A DNA stretch of 48,453 bases from Pontibacter diazotrophicus (GCF_003367245.1 NZ_QRGR01000040.1:1-48453), one strand, 5' to 3'. Counted from the first letter of the stretch, positions 18,489 to 26,453 are shown. Numbers and translations: made by a program. Notes: a model not told the origin generated them from the sequence alone.

Positions 18489-19589
18489 TTAGGCCTCTGC
18501 CTCCACTAAGGAAGGATAATCGATATAGCCTTTGGCACCAGGAGAGTAAAAGGTGTTCTGGTCTGGTTTCTGGAGGTCTACGTTCTGAGCAAATCGCTCC
18601 GGCAGGTCTGGGTTTGCAATGAACGGCACGCCAAACGCCACCATGTCTGCATCTCCTTCTTCTATTACTTTATTGCCTGTTTCCTGCGTAAAGCCAGCAT
18701 TAATAATCAGGTTGCCTTTGAAAATCGGGCGGTAGCGCTTCGCAATATCTGACTCTGCATGTGGCACATCACTTACATCTGAGAACGGCTCTGACAGGTG
18801 CAGGTAAGCCAATTTATAGTTATTCAGCTTTTCAATGATATAGTCGTAGGTTGGAATAGTATCCTCATTCACGGTGATGCCGAAGCCGTTGTGCAGGCTT
18901 GGGTTTAAACGTACGCCCACCTTCTCAATAGGAACTACTGCCTTGATGGCATCCAATACCTCAAATAGCAGCTTGGTACGGTTCTCTTTAGAACCGCCAT
19001 ACTCATCTGTGCGGGTATTGGCGGTAGTTACAAAGAACTGGTGGAACAGGTAACCGTTAGAAGCGTGTACCTCTACGCCATCAAAGCCGGCGGCGATAGC
19101 ATTTTCAGCTGCGTTTTTGAAGTCCTGCACGATCTGCTTAATCTCCGGCACAGTCAACTCACGTGGCGTAACGGTGTCTTTAAAACCTTCTGGTGTGTAA
19201 GACTTATCATTCGGGTTGATAGCTGATGGCGCTACCGGTAACTCACCATTATGGAAGTCAGGGTGCGACATACGGCCTACGTGCCACAACTGCAGGAAAA
19301 TCTTTCCGCCTTCTGCATGCACGGCGTCAGTTACTTTTTTCCAGCCTTCCACCTGCTCCTGCGAGTAAATGCCGGGTGTATTAATATAACCTACGGCCTG
19401 CTTTGAAATCTGGGAGCCTTCCGAAATAATCAGGCCCGCTCCGGCACGCTGCGTGTAGTATGTTACCATCAGTTCGTTCGGTACATTGCCTTCATTATCT
19501 GCGCGGCTGCGCGTCATTGGAGCCATTACCACCCGGTTTTTCAGTTCCAGGCCATTAAGATCTATAGGTTTTAAAAGTGCTTGAGACAT
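18489..19589 (-). CDS. Old Yellow Enzyme-type alkene reductase (FMN, NAD(P)H)
   Basis: This 366-residue cytoplasmic flavoenzyme is an Old Yellow Enzyme of the NemA/XenB class, which reduces activated C=C bonds of quinones, maleimides or enones and sometimes nitro groups. The TIM barrel begins LKNRVVMAPMTRSRA; substrate-anchoring His175 and Asn178 and the proton donor Tyr180 lie in VEVHASNGYLFHQF; the Arg and Gly residues that hold FMN phosphate are near IINAGFTQE and MVAFGVPFIANPDLP. It is the last gene of a minus-strand unit, 113 bases after the aldo/keto reductase. A period-8 AT-rich array occupies much of that spacer. Family, neighbours and the MarR regulator together suggest electrophile detoxification. 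Confidence 0.94.
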   Translation of the reverse strand: MSQALLKPIDLNGLELKNRVVMAPMTRSRADNEGNVPNELMVTYYTQRAGAGLIISEGSQISKQAVGYINTPGIYSQEQVEGWKKVTDAVHAEGGKIFLQLWHVGRMSHPDFHNGELPVAPSAINPNDKSYTPEGFKDTVTPRELTVPEIKQIVQDFKNAAENAIAAGFDGVEVHASNGYLFHQFFVTTANTRTDEYGGSKENRTKLLFEVLDAIKAVVPIEKVGVRLNPSLHNGFGITVNEDTIPTYDYIIEKLNNYKLAYLHLSEPFSDVSDVPHAESDIAKRYRPIFKGNLIINAGFTQETGNKVIEEGDADMVAFGVPFIANPDLPERFAQNVDLQKPDQNTFYSPGAKGYIDYPSLVEAEA

Positions 19590-19591
19590 AT

Positions 19592-19639
19592 TTCTTAAGT
19601 TAGAAAGTTAAAAAGTTAGAGGGTTAAAAAGTTACTAGT
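19592..19639. repeat. Period-8 AT-rich tandem array
   Basis: Six consecutive 8-base units can be read: TTCTTAAG, TTAGAAAG, TTAAAAAG, TTAGAGGG, TTAAAAAG, TTACTAGT. Each starts with TT and most end in AG. The array directly precedes the OYE start codon (19589, minus strand). A second AT-rich, partly self-complementary run follows at 19669-19700 (ATTCATAATT in several forms). Function unknown. Similar period-8 sequence occurs at 23955-24065. Confidence 0.6.
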
Positions 19640-19702
19640 ATCGTAAAGCTTCTGTTCCCTCCACCTTCATTCATAATTTATAATTCGTAATTCATAATTA
19701 AT

Positions 19703-20521
19703 CTAGTCCCAGTCCGGTGCAAAGCCTGGGTCGATGAGGCGGTTGTTTGCCTGGGTCAGGCTGCTGATTTGCTGTGCCTCGTCCTGTGTCAGTTCAAAAT
19801 CGAAAATGTTGAAGTTGGACTGCATGTGGCTTTCTTTTGAGGACCTCGGAATGGCTAATACGCCATCCTGCTGCAGCAGCCATCGCAGTGTAATCTGCAC
19901 CTCATTTTTGTTGTACTTCTCACCAATCTGCTTCAGCGTGTCGTTACCCATCACTTTGCCGTGGGCAATCGGGCTGTAAGCGGTCAATGTCAGGTCGTGC
20001 TCACGGAGGTAGCTGTACAGTTTATCCTGGTTGAGGAAAGGGTGGTACTCTACCTGGTTGGTGATGATGTTGGCACCTGTGGCTAACACTTTGTCTAGCA
20101 GGGCAGTGGTGTGGTTACTGACGCCAATATGCTTTGTGTAGCCTTTTTCCTGCGCCTTCACCAACTCGCCTATGTATTCCTCCACGGGTACCTCCGGGTT
20201 TGGCCAGTGAATGAGCAACAGGTCTACAGTATCTGTTTGCAGCTTTTGCAGGCTTTCCTCCACGGAGGGCAGGAAGTCTTTACTACTTAGATTAGAAGGC
20301 AGCACCTTTGTGGTCAGGAACACTTCCTCACGGGCTACACTTGATTCCTTTATCGCGCTGCCTACAGCAGCCTCGTTGTCATACATCTGGGCTGTGTCGA
20401 TGTGGCGGTAGCCAGTATCCAGGGCAGCTGTCACCAATTCAACCGCTGTATCGCCGGTTAATTCGAAAGTACCGAATCCCAGTGCTGGTATCGTAGCGTC
20501 TTTTATATTTATGTCTTTCAT
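19703..20521 (-). CDS. Aldo/keto reductase (2,5-diketogluconate reductase type)
   Basis: This 272-residue cytoplasmic TIM-barrel enzyme uses NADPH to reduce aldehydes and ketones such as methylglyoxal or diketogluconate. The catalytic tetrad is complete: Asp42 in RHIDTAQMYDNE, Tyr47, Lys72 in LTTKV and His105 in LLIHWPNPE. The cofactor segment AIPRSSKESHMQSN is near residue 225. It sits 62 bases behind marR and 113 ahead of OYE on the same strand. A copy of the MarR palindrome lies 30-41 bases before its ATG, so it may also have its own regulated promoter. The true substrate is unknown; reactive carbonyls fit the context. Confidence 0.94.
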   Translation of the reverse strand: MKDINIKDATIPALGFGTFELTGDTAVELVTAALDTGYRHIDTAQMYDNEAAVGSAIKESSVAREEVFLTTKVLPSNLSSKDFLPSVEESLQKLQTDTVDLLLIHWPNPEVPVEEYIGELVKAQEKGYTKHIGVSNHTTALLDKVLATGANIITNQVEYHPFLNQDKLYSYLREHDLTLTAYSPIAHGKVMGNDTLKQIGEKYNKNEVQITLRWLLQQDGVLAIPRSSKESHMQSNFNIFDFELTQDEAQQISSLTQANNRLIDPGFAPDWD

Positions 20522-20550
20522 AGTCTGGTTATTATGGGTTTGTACATTAT

Positions 20551-20562
20551 TTGTATATACAA
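20551..20562. promoter_or_regulatory. Candidate MarR operator before the aldo/keto reductase gene
   Basis: The perfect palindrome TTGTATATACAA lies 30-41 bases upstream of the reductase ATG. The 16-base string TTATTTGTATATACAA (20547-20562) recurs exactly before marR (21065-21080). Two exact copies in one small regulon point to a repressor site. I found no clear -7 element placed for it here. Confidence 0.7.
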
Positions 20563-20583
20563 GTATATGGGTAAAAAAATAGC

Positions 20584-21033
20584 CTATCCGCGTAGCTTAT
20601 CTAAAAGGTTACTTACCAAAATTGCTTCCTCCTGCGTCAGGTTATGAAGCTTAGCGAACAGCTTTGGGAAGTTCTCGTCCACCTGCTGCAATTTGCGCAA
20701 GCCAGGCTCCGTTAAACGTACTTCAATCATACGACGATTCGTCTGGCAGATGTCGCGGGTCACGTAGCCTTTCTCAATCAGCTTATCAATGAGGCGCGTG
20801 ACGTTAGAATTTCTATCCACCATCCGGTTCTGAATGTCGCCAAAGCATACCGGGTCAGGTTGCTGCCCGCGCAAAATAGCGAGCACGTTGTGCTGCTGCA
20901 GGGTAAGACCTAAATCTTTGAAGAAAGGCATCAGTTGCTGATTCAGCCAGTTGTTCGTAAACAACAGGTTGGCCAGCAGGCGACGGTGGTCGTCCTTAAA
21001 ATTTTTCTGATGTATTTCGTCTTCTATGCGCAT
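20584..21033 (-). CDS. MarR-family transcriptional regulator
   Basis: This 149-residue protein is a dimeric winged-helix regulator. The recognition region is FGDIQNRMVDRNSNVTRLID (about 64-83), followed by the wing (DICQTNRRMIEVRLTEPG) and the C-terminal dimer helix. Two cysteines, Cys63 just before the recognition helices and Cys96 in the wing, could act as redox or electrophile sensors, as in some MarR relatives; that is inference. The ATG at 21033 has a strong ribosome-binding site (AAGGAG, 4 bases away). A near-perfect promoter and a palindromic operator overlap upstream, suggesting autorepression. The two oxidoreductases downstream are the obvious targets. Confidence 0.93.
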   Translation of the reverse strand: MRIEDEIHQKNFKDDHRRLLANLLFTNNWLNQQLMPFFKDLGLTLQQHNVLAILRGQQPDPVCFGDIQNRMVDRNSNVTRLIDKLIEKGYVTRDICQTNRRMIEVRLTEPGLRKLQQVDENFPKLFAKLHNLTQEEAILVSNLLDKLRG

Positions 21034-21050
21034 AACTCCTTTAGTGGGTA

Positions 21051-21081
21051 CAAAGGTATGAATGTTATTTGTATATACAAA
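21051..21081 (-). promoter_or_regulatory. marR promoter with overlapping operator
   Basis: Read on the minus strand, TTTG (21078-21081) and TACCTTTG (21051-21058) are separated by 19 bases, matching the Bacteroidota -33/-7 consensus. The palindrome TTGTATATACAA (21069-21080) covers the -33 end of this promoter, the expected place for a repressor to block it. The predicted leader before the ATG is only about 10-15 bases. Confidence 0.8.
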
Positions 21082-21440
21082 CTTTGTAGGTGTAAGGTTT
21101 CAGTATGAGCAAAAGACTTCTGGTAAGTAAGGTTTCACTAAAGTTATCTAAAGCGATGAAGAACTTTTAGGCAAAAGATAAAAAGATGATAGGTGAAAAA
21201 GGCAGAGTTGGGCACGAAGGCCGGGGCAATGCTATAGCAGATAGCTTCTTCAGGACAGGTAGCTTTTATGGCAAAAGTTCTGCTACACGTTATATTAACC
21301 TAGCTCAAGTAACATGTAAGGCGTCTATTTAAATTAAATTTCTATAAACATGTATAATCGCATCATAATTACTTGCCTATTATAAATGTAGTTTATACAT
21401 TTAATTAATAATTTATAAATCATTAAACTGTATTTTAAAT
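21082..21440. other. Intergenic region between marR and the arabinanase gene
   Basis: No well-supported gene is seen in these 359 bases. A 21-codon plus-strand frame at 21105-21170 is lysine-rich but has no ribosome-binding site or other support. The last 130 bases are very AT-rich and contain an inverted repeat, TAAATGTA (21383-21390) and TACATTTA (21396-21403), about 40 bases before the arabinanase start. It could be a regulator site for that gene. No exact TAnnTTTG promoter was found. Confidence 0.45.
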
Positions 21441-22526
21441 ATGCATAACCTTCATATAAATATTAAATCACTCCTTTCCCTGATGCTGGTTTTACTGCTG
21501 GGAAACACGGCCCTGCTGGCACAGTCGCGTGACGTTATTGCGCATGACCCGGTCATGATAAAGCAGGGTGACACCTACTATGTTTTTCATACGGGGGAGG
21601 GAATTCATGTGAAATCATCGAAGGACATGAAAAACTGGAAAGAAGGAAAGCCGGTTTTCGCAAGCACGCCGGACTGGGTGACTAAAATGATTCCAAAGTT
21701 TGATGGAAATATCTGGGCTCCCGATATTCTGCAGCACAACGGTACCTATTACCTGTATTACTCCGTGTCCGCTTTTGGCCGCAATAATTCAGCCATCGCC
21801 GTGGCCACCAATAAAACGTTGAACCCCAATGACCCGAATTTCAAGTGGGAAGACCAGGGCATCGTTGTTCGCTCTGTGCCTGGTCGTGATATGTGGAACG
21901 CCATCGATCCAAATGTGATTTTTGATGATAAGGGCACGCCTTGGATGACTTTTGGCTCATTCTGGCAAGGCATCAAGCTGGTGCAGCTAACTCCAGATTT
22001 GACCTCTGTTGTCAACACTCCACAGAGTTGGCATACCATTGCTGCCAGGGAACGCAATTGGTTACTGGATGAGCGTGACGCAGGCGACGCTGCCAACCCT
22101 GAACTGGACTATGAAAAGTTGTATACGCCGGAGTTGCTGGAACAGGCCAGGAACATGAAAAGTGGCTCTATCGAAGCACCATTCTTATTCAAGAAAAACG
22201 GGTACTACTACCTTTTCATGTCCTGGGACCGCTGCTGCCGTGGCCTGGAAAGCACGTATAAAGTTTTAGTTGGCCGTTCAAAAGACATCACCGGCCCGTA
22301 CCTTGACAAGGAGGGGAATAAGCTAATACATGGTGGAGGAACATTAGTAGCACAGGGCAATGAGGAGTGGGCCGCTGCAGGGCACCCGGCTGCTTACACC
22401 TTTGATGGAAAAGACTATCTTATCTTCCATGCTTATGACAAGAAGGATGAGGGCAAGCCAAAATTAAGAATCAATGAAATAAAATGGGGAAATGACCAGT
22501 GGCCCTCTATCGATATGAAAAAATAA
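21441..22526 (+). CDS. GH43 endo-1,5-alpha-L-arabinanase-like enzyme
   Basis: This 361-residue exported enzyme resembles endo-arabinanases, which cut the alpha-1,5-arabinan backbone of pectin. Residues 1-28 form a cleavable signal (NTALLAQ), without a lipobox. The GH43 triad is Asp36 in IAHDPVMIK, Asp156 in WNAIDPNVIFDD and Glu245 in GSIEAPFLFKKNGYYY. Arabinanase-like details include GNIWAPDILQHNGTYYLYYS, FGSFWQGIKLVQL and the SWDRCCRG motif with TYKVLVGRSKDITGPY. An insertion at about 195-240 (RERNWLLDERDAG) enlarges one blade. It is a single-gene unit, 8.5 kb from the PUL it probably serves, and ends at a strong two-way terminator. Confidence 0.93.
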   Translation: MHNLHINIKSLLSLMLVLLLGNTALLAQSRDVIAHDPVMIKQGDTYYVFHTGEGIHVKSSKDMKNWKEGKPVFASTPDWVTKMIPKFDGNIWAPDILQHNGTYYLYYSVSAFGRNNSAIAVATNKTLNPNDPNFKWEDQGIVVRSVPGRDMWNAIDPNVIFDDKGTPWMTFGSFWQGIKLVQLTPDLTSVVNTPQSWHTIAARERNWLLDERDAGDAANPELDYEKLYTPELLEQARNMKSGSIEAPFLFKKNGYYYLFMSWDRCCRGLESTYKVLVGRSKDITGPYLDKEGNKLIHGGGTLVAQGNEEWAAAGHPAAYTFDGKDYLIFHAYDKKDEGKPKLRINEIKWGNDQWPSIDMKK

Positions 22527-22602
22527 GTTCTTGTAGAAAAAAGCTGGTTTTTCTCAGAAGACGCAGAGGGTTGATGTAGTACAATTCTTCATCACTATCA
22601 CT

Positions 22603-22650
22603 ATAAAAGAGGAATGGCTGCCAATAACATGGCAGCCATTCCTCTTTTAT
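22603..22650. terminator. Bidirectional terminator between arabinanase and M16 peptidase genes
   Basis: A perfect 20-bp stem has arms at 22603-22622 and 22631-22650 around an 8-base loop. A-rich and T-rich ends give U-tracts in both directions, fitting the convergent genes on either side (stops at 22526 and 22672). Confidence 0.9.
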
Positions 22651-22671
22651 TCAGAAATATGTAATCAGGAT

Positions 22672-23949
22672 TTATGCTTCTGCTTCCACAGGCGCCTCTT
22701 CCTTTACTTTCTTTTTCTCCGCTTTGTACAGTAGCGTAGAACAGTTGTTCGGGGCCAGTACCTGCTTTGCGCAACGCAGAATATCCTGTGGCGTCACAGC
22801 CTGCACTTTCTCTCCTTCCAGGTTGATGAGGTTCGCATCGCCCATAAGCTTACTATAAGCCAAGTTCATGGCGCGGTTCAGTAGCTCAATCTCAGAAAAT
22901 ACAATAGCGGTTTCCGCCTGGTTTTTCACCTTGTTCAGTTCTTCCTCGTCTACCAACTTGTCCATCAACTCCTGGTTAATAGCCTCGATGGCAGCATTCG
23001 CTTCCTGCAGGTCCACGCCCTCATTCAGCTTGCCCTGTATAATCAACAGTCCCTGCTCCACAGAGCCTGATACCGAAGCCGTAATGGAATTGAACAGCTT
23101 CTGCTCTTTTACCAGTTGGTCATACAGCCTGCTCGATTTTCCACGTCCCAGTATGTCGCTGATAAGGTCTACAGCATGATAGTCATCCTCAGTGCGAGCA
23201 GGCATGTGGTATGCTTTGTAGATGGCATTTAGAGGCACGTCGGCACTTGTCTCCAGCACGCGCGGCTCCGTTTGCTTTGGCTCCTTCGGGTTATTGCGGA
23301 CATATTTCTCACCGGCAGGTATTGGGCCGAACCATTTTTCTGTCAGTTCCTTTGCGCGCTCGAACGTCACGTTGCCGGCCACTACCAGTATAGCATTGCT
23401 CGGGGAGTAATGTTTCCGGAAGAAAGCCTTTACAATATCCATCGTAGCCTCCTCTATATGCGAAATCTCTTTTCCGATGGTTGCCCATTTGTACGGGTGC
23501 TCCTTATAAGCGAGCGGACGCAGTTTGAGCCACACATCGCCGTAAGGCTGGTTCAGGTAGTTCTGCTTAAACTCTTCTACCACTACCTTGCGCTGCACCT
23601 CCAGGCCGTTCTCGCTAAAGGCCAGTTCCAGCATGCGGTCCGACTCCAGCCAGAAGCCAGTCTCAATGTTCTGCGCCGGAAGCGACAGGTAATAGTTCGT
23701 GATGTCGGGGCTGGTGAAGGCGTTATTCTCACCACCTACACGCTGCAGGGGCTCATCATAAACCGGTATGTTTTTCGAGCCGCTGAACATCAGGTGCTCA
23801 AAAAGGTGCGCGAATCCGGTGTGGGCTTCTTCTTCATCTCTGGAGCCTACATCGTACAGCACGTTCAGCACGGCCATGGGGCTGGTATGGTCTTCGTGCA
23901 CAATCACACGGAGGCCATTATCAAGTGTAAATTCTCTGAATTCTATCAT
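22672..23949 (-). CDS. M16-family zinc peptidase (pitrilysin/processing-peptidase type)
   Basis: This 425-residue protein has one pair of M16 half-domains: an active N-terminal half and a C-terminal half after about residue 225. The inverted zinc motif His48-Leu-Phe-Glu51-His52 lies in GFAHLFEHLMFSGS, with the third ligand at Glu125 or Glu126 in KVVVEEFKQNY. The C-terminal half keeps the conserved substrate-side region GRGKSSRLYDQLVKE. There is no clear signal peptide, so it may be cytoplasmic or exported by an unusual route. The C-terminus is a charged tail (KKKVKEEAPVEAEA) beyond the fold. Many Bacteroidota encode two adjacent M16 genes; only one is here. A long imperfect palindrome lies directly upstream. 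Confidence 0.93.
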   Translation of the reverse strand: MIEFREFTLDNGLRVIVHEDHTSPMAVLNVLYDVGSRDEEEAHTGFAHLFEHLMFSGSKNIPVYDEPLQRVGGENNAFTSPDITNYYLSLPAQNIETGFWLESDRMLELAFSENGLEVQRKVVVEEFKQNYLNQPYGDVWLKLRPLAYKEHPYKWATIGKEISHIEEATMDIVKAFFRKHYSPSNAILVVAGNVTFERAKELTEKWFGPIPAGEKYVRNNPKEPKQTEPRVLETSADVPLNAIYKAYHMPARTEDDYHAVDLISDILGRGKSSRLYDQLVKEQKLFNSITASVSGSVEQGLLIIQGKLNEGVDLQEANAAIEAINQELMDKLVDEEELNKVKNQAETAIVFSEIELLNRAMNLAYSKLMGDANLINLEGEKVQAVTPQDILRCAKQVLAPNNCSTLLYKAEKKKVKEEAPVEAEA

Positions 23950-23954
23950 AGGTA

Positions 23955-24065
23955 GTTGTTACATTGTTGAATTGCTAAATTGTAAGTTTGAGCTTACAGC
24001 CGTTTAACGCAAGGATTATCTCTCAAACCGTTTAACAATTAAACCATTTAGCCATTCAACTTTTG
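23955..24065. repeat. Period-8 arrays arranged as a long imperfect inverted repeat
   Basis: The left part reads in 8-base units GTTGTTAC, ATTGTTGA, ATTGCTAA, ATTGTAAG (23955-23986). The right part reads AACCGTTT, AACAATTA, AACCATTT, AGCCATTC, AACTTTTG (24026-24065). The reverse complement of the right part contains GTTGAATGGCTAAATGG, close to GTTGAATTGCTAAATTG on the left; inner ends GTTTGAG and CTCAAAC also pair. The element lies between the divergent M16 and E1 genes. Role unknown. Confidence 0.6.
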
Positions 24066-24159
24066 AAATAAGAACAAAATTAAAAAATAGCGGCATAAAT
24101 TTCAGGTCACCCGCCAATACATTAACTTGCCACCATATAACAAGGTTTCCTTTTTACAG

Positions 24160-26139
24160 ATGAACTATAACATCCAAGACTATACCGAAGACGAACTGAT
24201 CAGCCTTTACCGCGCTATCCTGAAGCCGCGTATGATTGAAGAGCGCATGCTTGTGCTGCTGCGGCAGGGCAAAGTGAGCAAGTGGTTCTCCGGTATCGGC
24301 CAGGAGGCTATCTCGGTAGGTTCTGCTCTGGCCTTAGAGAAAGATGAGTATATTCTGCCTCTGCACCGTAACCTGGGCGTGTTCACGAGCCGCGAAGTTC
24401 CTTTAGATCGTTTGTTTGCCCAGTTTCAGGGCAAGACCACCGGCTTTACCAAAGGCCGCGACCGTTCTTTCCATTTCGGGACAAACGAGCACCACATTGT
24501 TGGGATGATTTCGCACCTGGGGCCACAGCTGGCGGTGGCGGATGGCATTGCCCTGGCTGATTTACTGGAAAAGAAAGAGAAAGTGACGCTGGTATTCAGC
24601 GGCGATGGCGGTGCTTCAGAAGGAGATTTCCATGAGGCCCTGAATGTAGCGGCCGTGTGGGGACTGCCGGTCATCTTCATGATTGAAAACAACGGCTACG
24701 GTTTATCCACACCGAATAACGAACAATTTAAGTTCAGGCACTTTATAGATAAAGGCCCGGCTTACGGCATAGATGCCCTGCAGATTGACGGCAACAATGT
24801 GCTGGAAGTATATGATACCGTGCGACAGGCAGCCTCCAGCATCCGCAAAAATCCGCGCCCGATGCTGATAGAGGCCATTACATTCCGGATGCGCGGCCAC
24901 GAAGAGGCCAGCGGCACCAAGTATGTGCCGCAGGAGCTGTTTGAGAAGTGGGCGAAGAAAGACCCTGTGGAAAACTTCGAAAAATTCCTGCTGGAAGAGC
25001 TCATCCTGACGCAGAAGGTGATGGATGGGATAAGAGGAGAGATAGCAGCCGAGATAGAGGCTGGGCTTCAGGCGGCTTATGCTACGCCGATGCCGGAAGC
25101 CAACCGGCAGGAAGAACTGGCGGATGTGTATAAGTCCTTTGACCAGGAAGTGATAAAGCCTTCTTCGGAAGGAAAAACAGAGCGTCGCTTTGTGGATGCC
25201 GTTTCGGATGCTATCCGCCAAAGCATGGAGCGTTACCCGGAACTGGTGCTGATGGGGCAGGACGTAGCGGAATACGGCGGGGTGTTTAAAGTGACGGAGG
25301 GCTTTGTGGATAAGTTCGGCAAAGAGCGCATCCGCAACACGCCATTGTGTGAGTCCGCTATTCTGGGTGTAGGCCTCGGGATGTCGGTGCGCGGTAAGAA
25401 AAGCATCGTGGAAATGCAGTTCGCCGATTTTGTGAGCGCTGGTTTCAGCCAGATTGTGAATAACCTGGCCAAAAGCCATTACCGCTGGGGTCAGGCTGCC
25501 GATGTGGTGGTGCGCATGCCTACCGGCGCAGGTGCAGCGGCAGGTCCTTTCCATTCGCAAAGCAACGAGGCGTGGTTTTTCCACACCCCTGGCCTGAAGG
25601 TGGTCTACCCCTCCACACCCTACGATGCCAAAGGTTTGCTGAATGCGGCCATCGAAGACCCGAACCCGGTGATGTACTTTGAGCACAAGCTGCTGTACCG
25701 CTCTATCTCACAAGAGATACCGGACGACTATTATACCGTAGAAATTGGCAAAGCCAGAACAGTGGCAGAAGGCACAGACCTGACCATTATCACGTATGGT
25801 ATGGGCGTGCACTGGGCCAGCCAGCTGCAGCAGGAGCTAACAGACGCAAGCCTGGAAATACTGGACCTGCGCTCGCTGCTGCCCTGGGACAAAGAAGCCG
25901 TGCGGGATGCTGTTGCAAAAACAGGCCGTGTGCTTATATTACATGAAGATACCCTGACAGGCGGTATTGGCGGTGAGATAGCTGCCTGGGTTGGCGAGAA
26001 CTGCTTCGAGCTGCTGGATGCTCCGGTAGCCCGTGTCGCCAGCCTGGATACGGCTGTTCCGTTTGCGCAGCCGCTGGAGCAGGAGTTTCTGCCAAAGCAG
26101 CGCCTTCGCCAGAAAGTGGAGGCCATGTTGGCATATTAA
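24160..26139 (+). CDS. Fused E1 alpha/beta subunits of a 2-oxoacid dehydrogenase
   Basis: This 659-residue cytoplasmic enzyme carries both E1 chains in one polypeptide. It decarboxylates a 2-oxoacid, most likely a branched-chain one or pyruvate, with thiamine diphosphate and passes the acyl group to lipoyl-E2. Residues 1-330 are E1-alpha, with the thiamine-diphosphate motif GDGGASEGDFHEALN near 148 ending in IENNGYG. Residues 340-659 are E1-beta (LVLMGQDVAEYGGVFKVTEG, MPTGAGAAAGPFHSQSNEAWF, LEILDLRSLLPWD). I chose the ATG at 24160; the 11 codons before it start with TTG and lack support. Fused E1 proteins are known in Bacteroidota. No E2 or E3 gene is next to it. LipA, which makes the needed cofactor, is 2.5 kb downstream. 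Confidence 0.95.
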   Translation: MNYNIQDYTEDELISLYRAILKPRMIEERMLVLLRQGKVSKWFSGIGQEAISVGSALALEKDEYILPLHRNLGVFTSREVPLDRLFAQFQGKTTGFTKGRDRSFHFGTNEHHIVGMISHLGPQLAVADGIALADLLEKKEKVTLVFSGDGGASEGDFHEALNVAAVWGLPVIFMIENNGYGLSTPNNEQFKFRHFIDKGPAYGIDALQIDGNNVLEVYDTVRQAASSIRKNPRPMLIEAITFRMRGHEEASGTKYVPQELFEKWAKKDPVENFEKFLLEELILTQKVMDGIRGEIAAEIEAGLQAAYATPMPEANRQEELADVYKSFDQEVIKPSSEGKTERRFVDAVSDAIRQSMERYPELVLMGQDVAEYGGVFKVTEGFVDKFGKERIRNTPLCESAILGVGLGMSVRGKKSIVEMQFADFVSAGFSQIVNNLAKSHYRWGQAADVVVRMPTGAGAAAGPFHSQSNEAWFFHTPGLKVVYPSTPYDAKGLLNAAIEDPNPVMYFEHKLLYRSISQEIPDDYYTVEIGKARTVAEGTDLTIITYGMGVHWASQLQQELTDASLEILDLRSLLPWDKEAVRDAVAKTGRVLILHEDTLTGGIGGEIAAWVGENCFELLDAPVARVASLDTAVPFAQPLEQEFLPKQRLRQKVEAMLAY

Positions 26140-26194
26140 GCTATATTTGCTTATACTGTACAAATACTATATAAAAAACTTTAACTCCTGTGCC

Positions 26195-26407
26195 ATGCGC
26201 ATACTTCGGTCATTTCTTTTAGCCTCGCTTTGCATAGGGCTGCTGTTGGGCACGGGCTGCCAGCGTAAAGGTATTCCCTGCCCCAAGCCAACGGGCAATA
26301 AGAACCGTGTAAAAATGACCACACAGGCAGGACAGGGGTTTGAGGCCATCAAAGTACCCCGTGATAAGAATGGCAGAGTGAAGAAAGGAGGCTGGCGCAT
26401 ATGGTAA
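26195..26407 (+). CDS. Small lipoprotein of unknown function
   Basis: This 70-residue frame starts MRILRSFLLASL and has a clear lipobox, LLLGTGCQRKG (Cys22). The mature part is only about 48 residues, basic, with KGIPCPKPTG and a lysine/glycine-rich end (RVKKGGWRIW). No domain is recognised. It begins 55 bases after the E1 gene and is followed on the same strand by another small exported protein and YtxJ, possibly in one transcript. The lipoprotein signal makes it a credible gene despite its size. Confidence 0.7.
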   Translation: MRILRSFLLASLCIGLLLGTGCQRKGIPCPKPTGNKNRVKMTTQAGQGFEAIKVPRDKNGRVKKGGWRIW

Positions 26408-26453
26408 GCAAAGGAAACTACTTTTTTGAAGATCAGTATAATCTCCAGTGAAG

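Noticed and set aside
21105..21170. 21-codon lysine-rich frame between marR and the arabinanase gene
   Set aside because: Too short, with no ribosome-binding site and no sign of conservation visible from one sequence.
18489..23949. Identical C-terminal VEAEA in the OYE and M16 proteins
   Set aside because: Five simple residues shared by unrelated proteins; the codons differ and chance is the simplest explanation.
24703..25686. 327-codon open frame on the minus strand
   Set aside because: It lies wholly inside the strongly supported E1 gene, is rich in His/Arg/Leu as antisense frames of G/C-ending genes are, and shows no domain.
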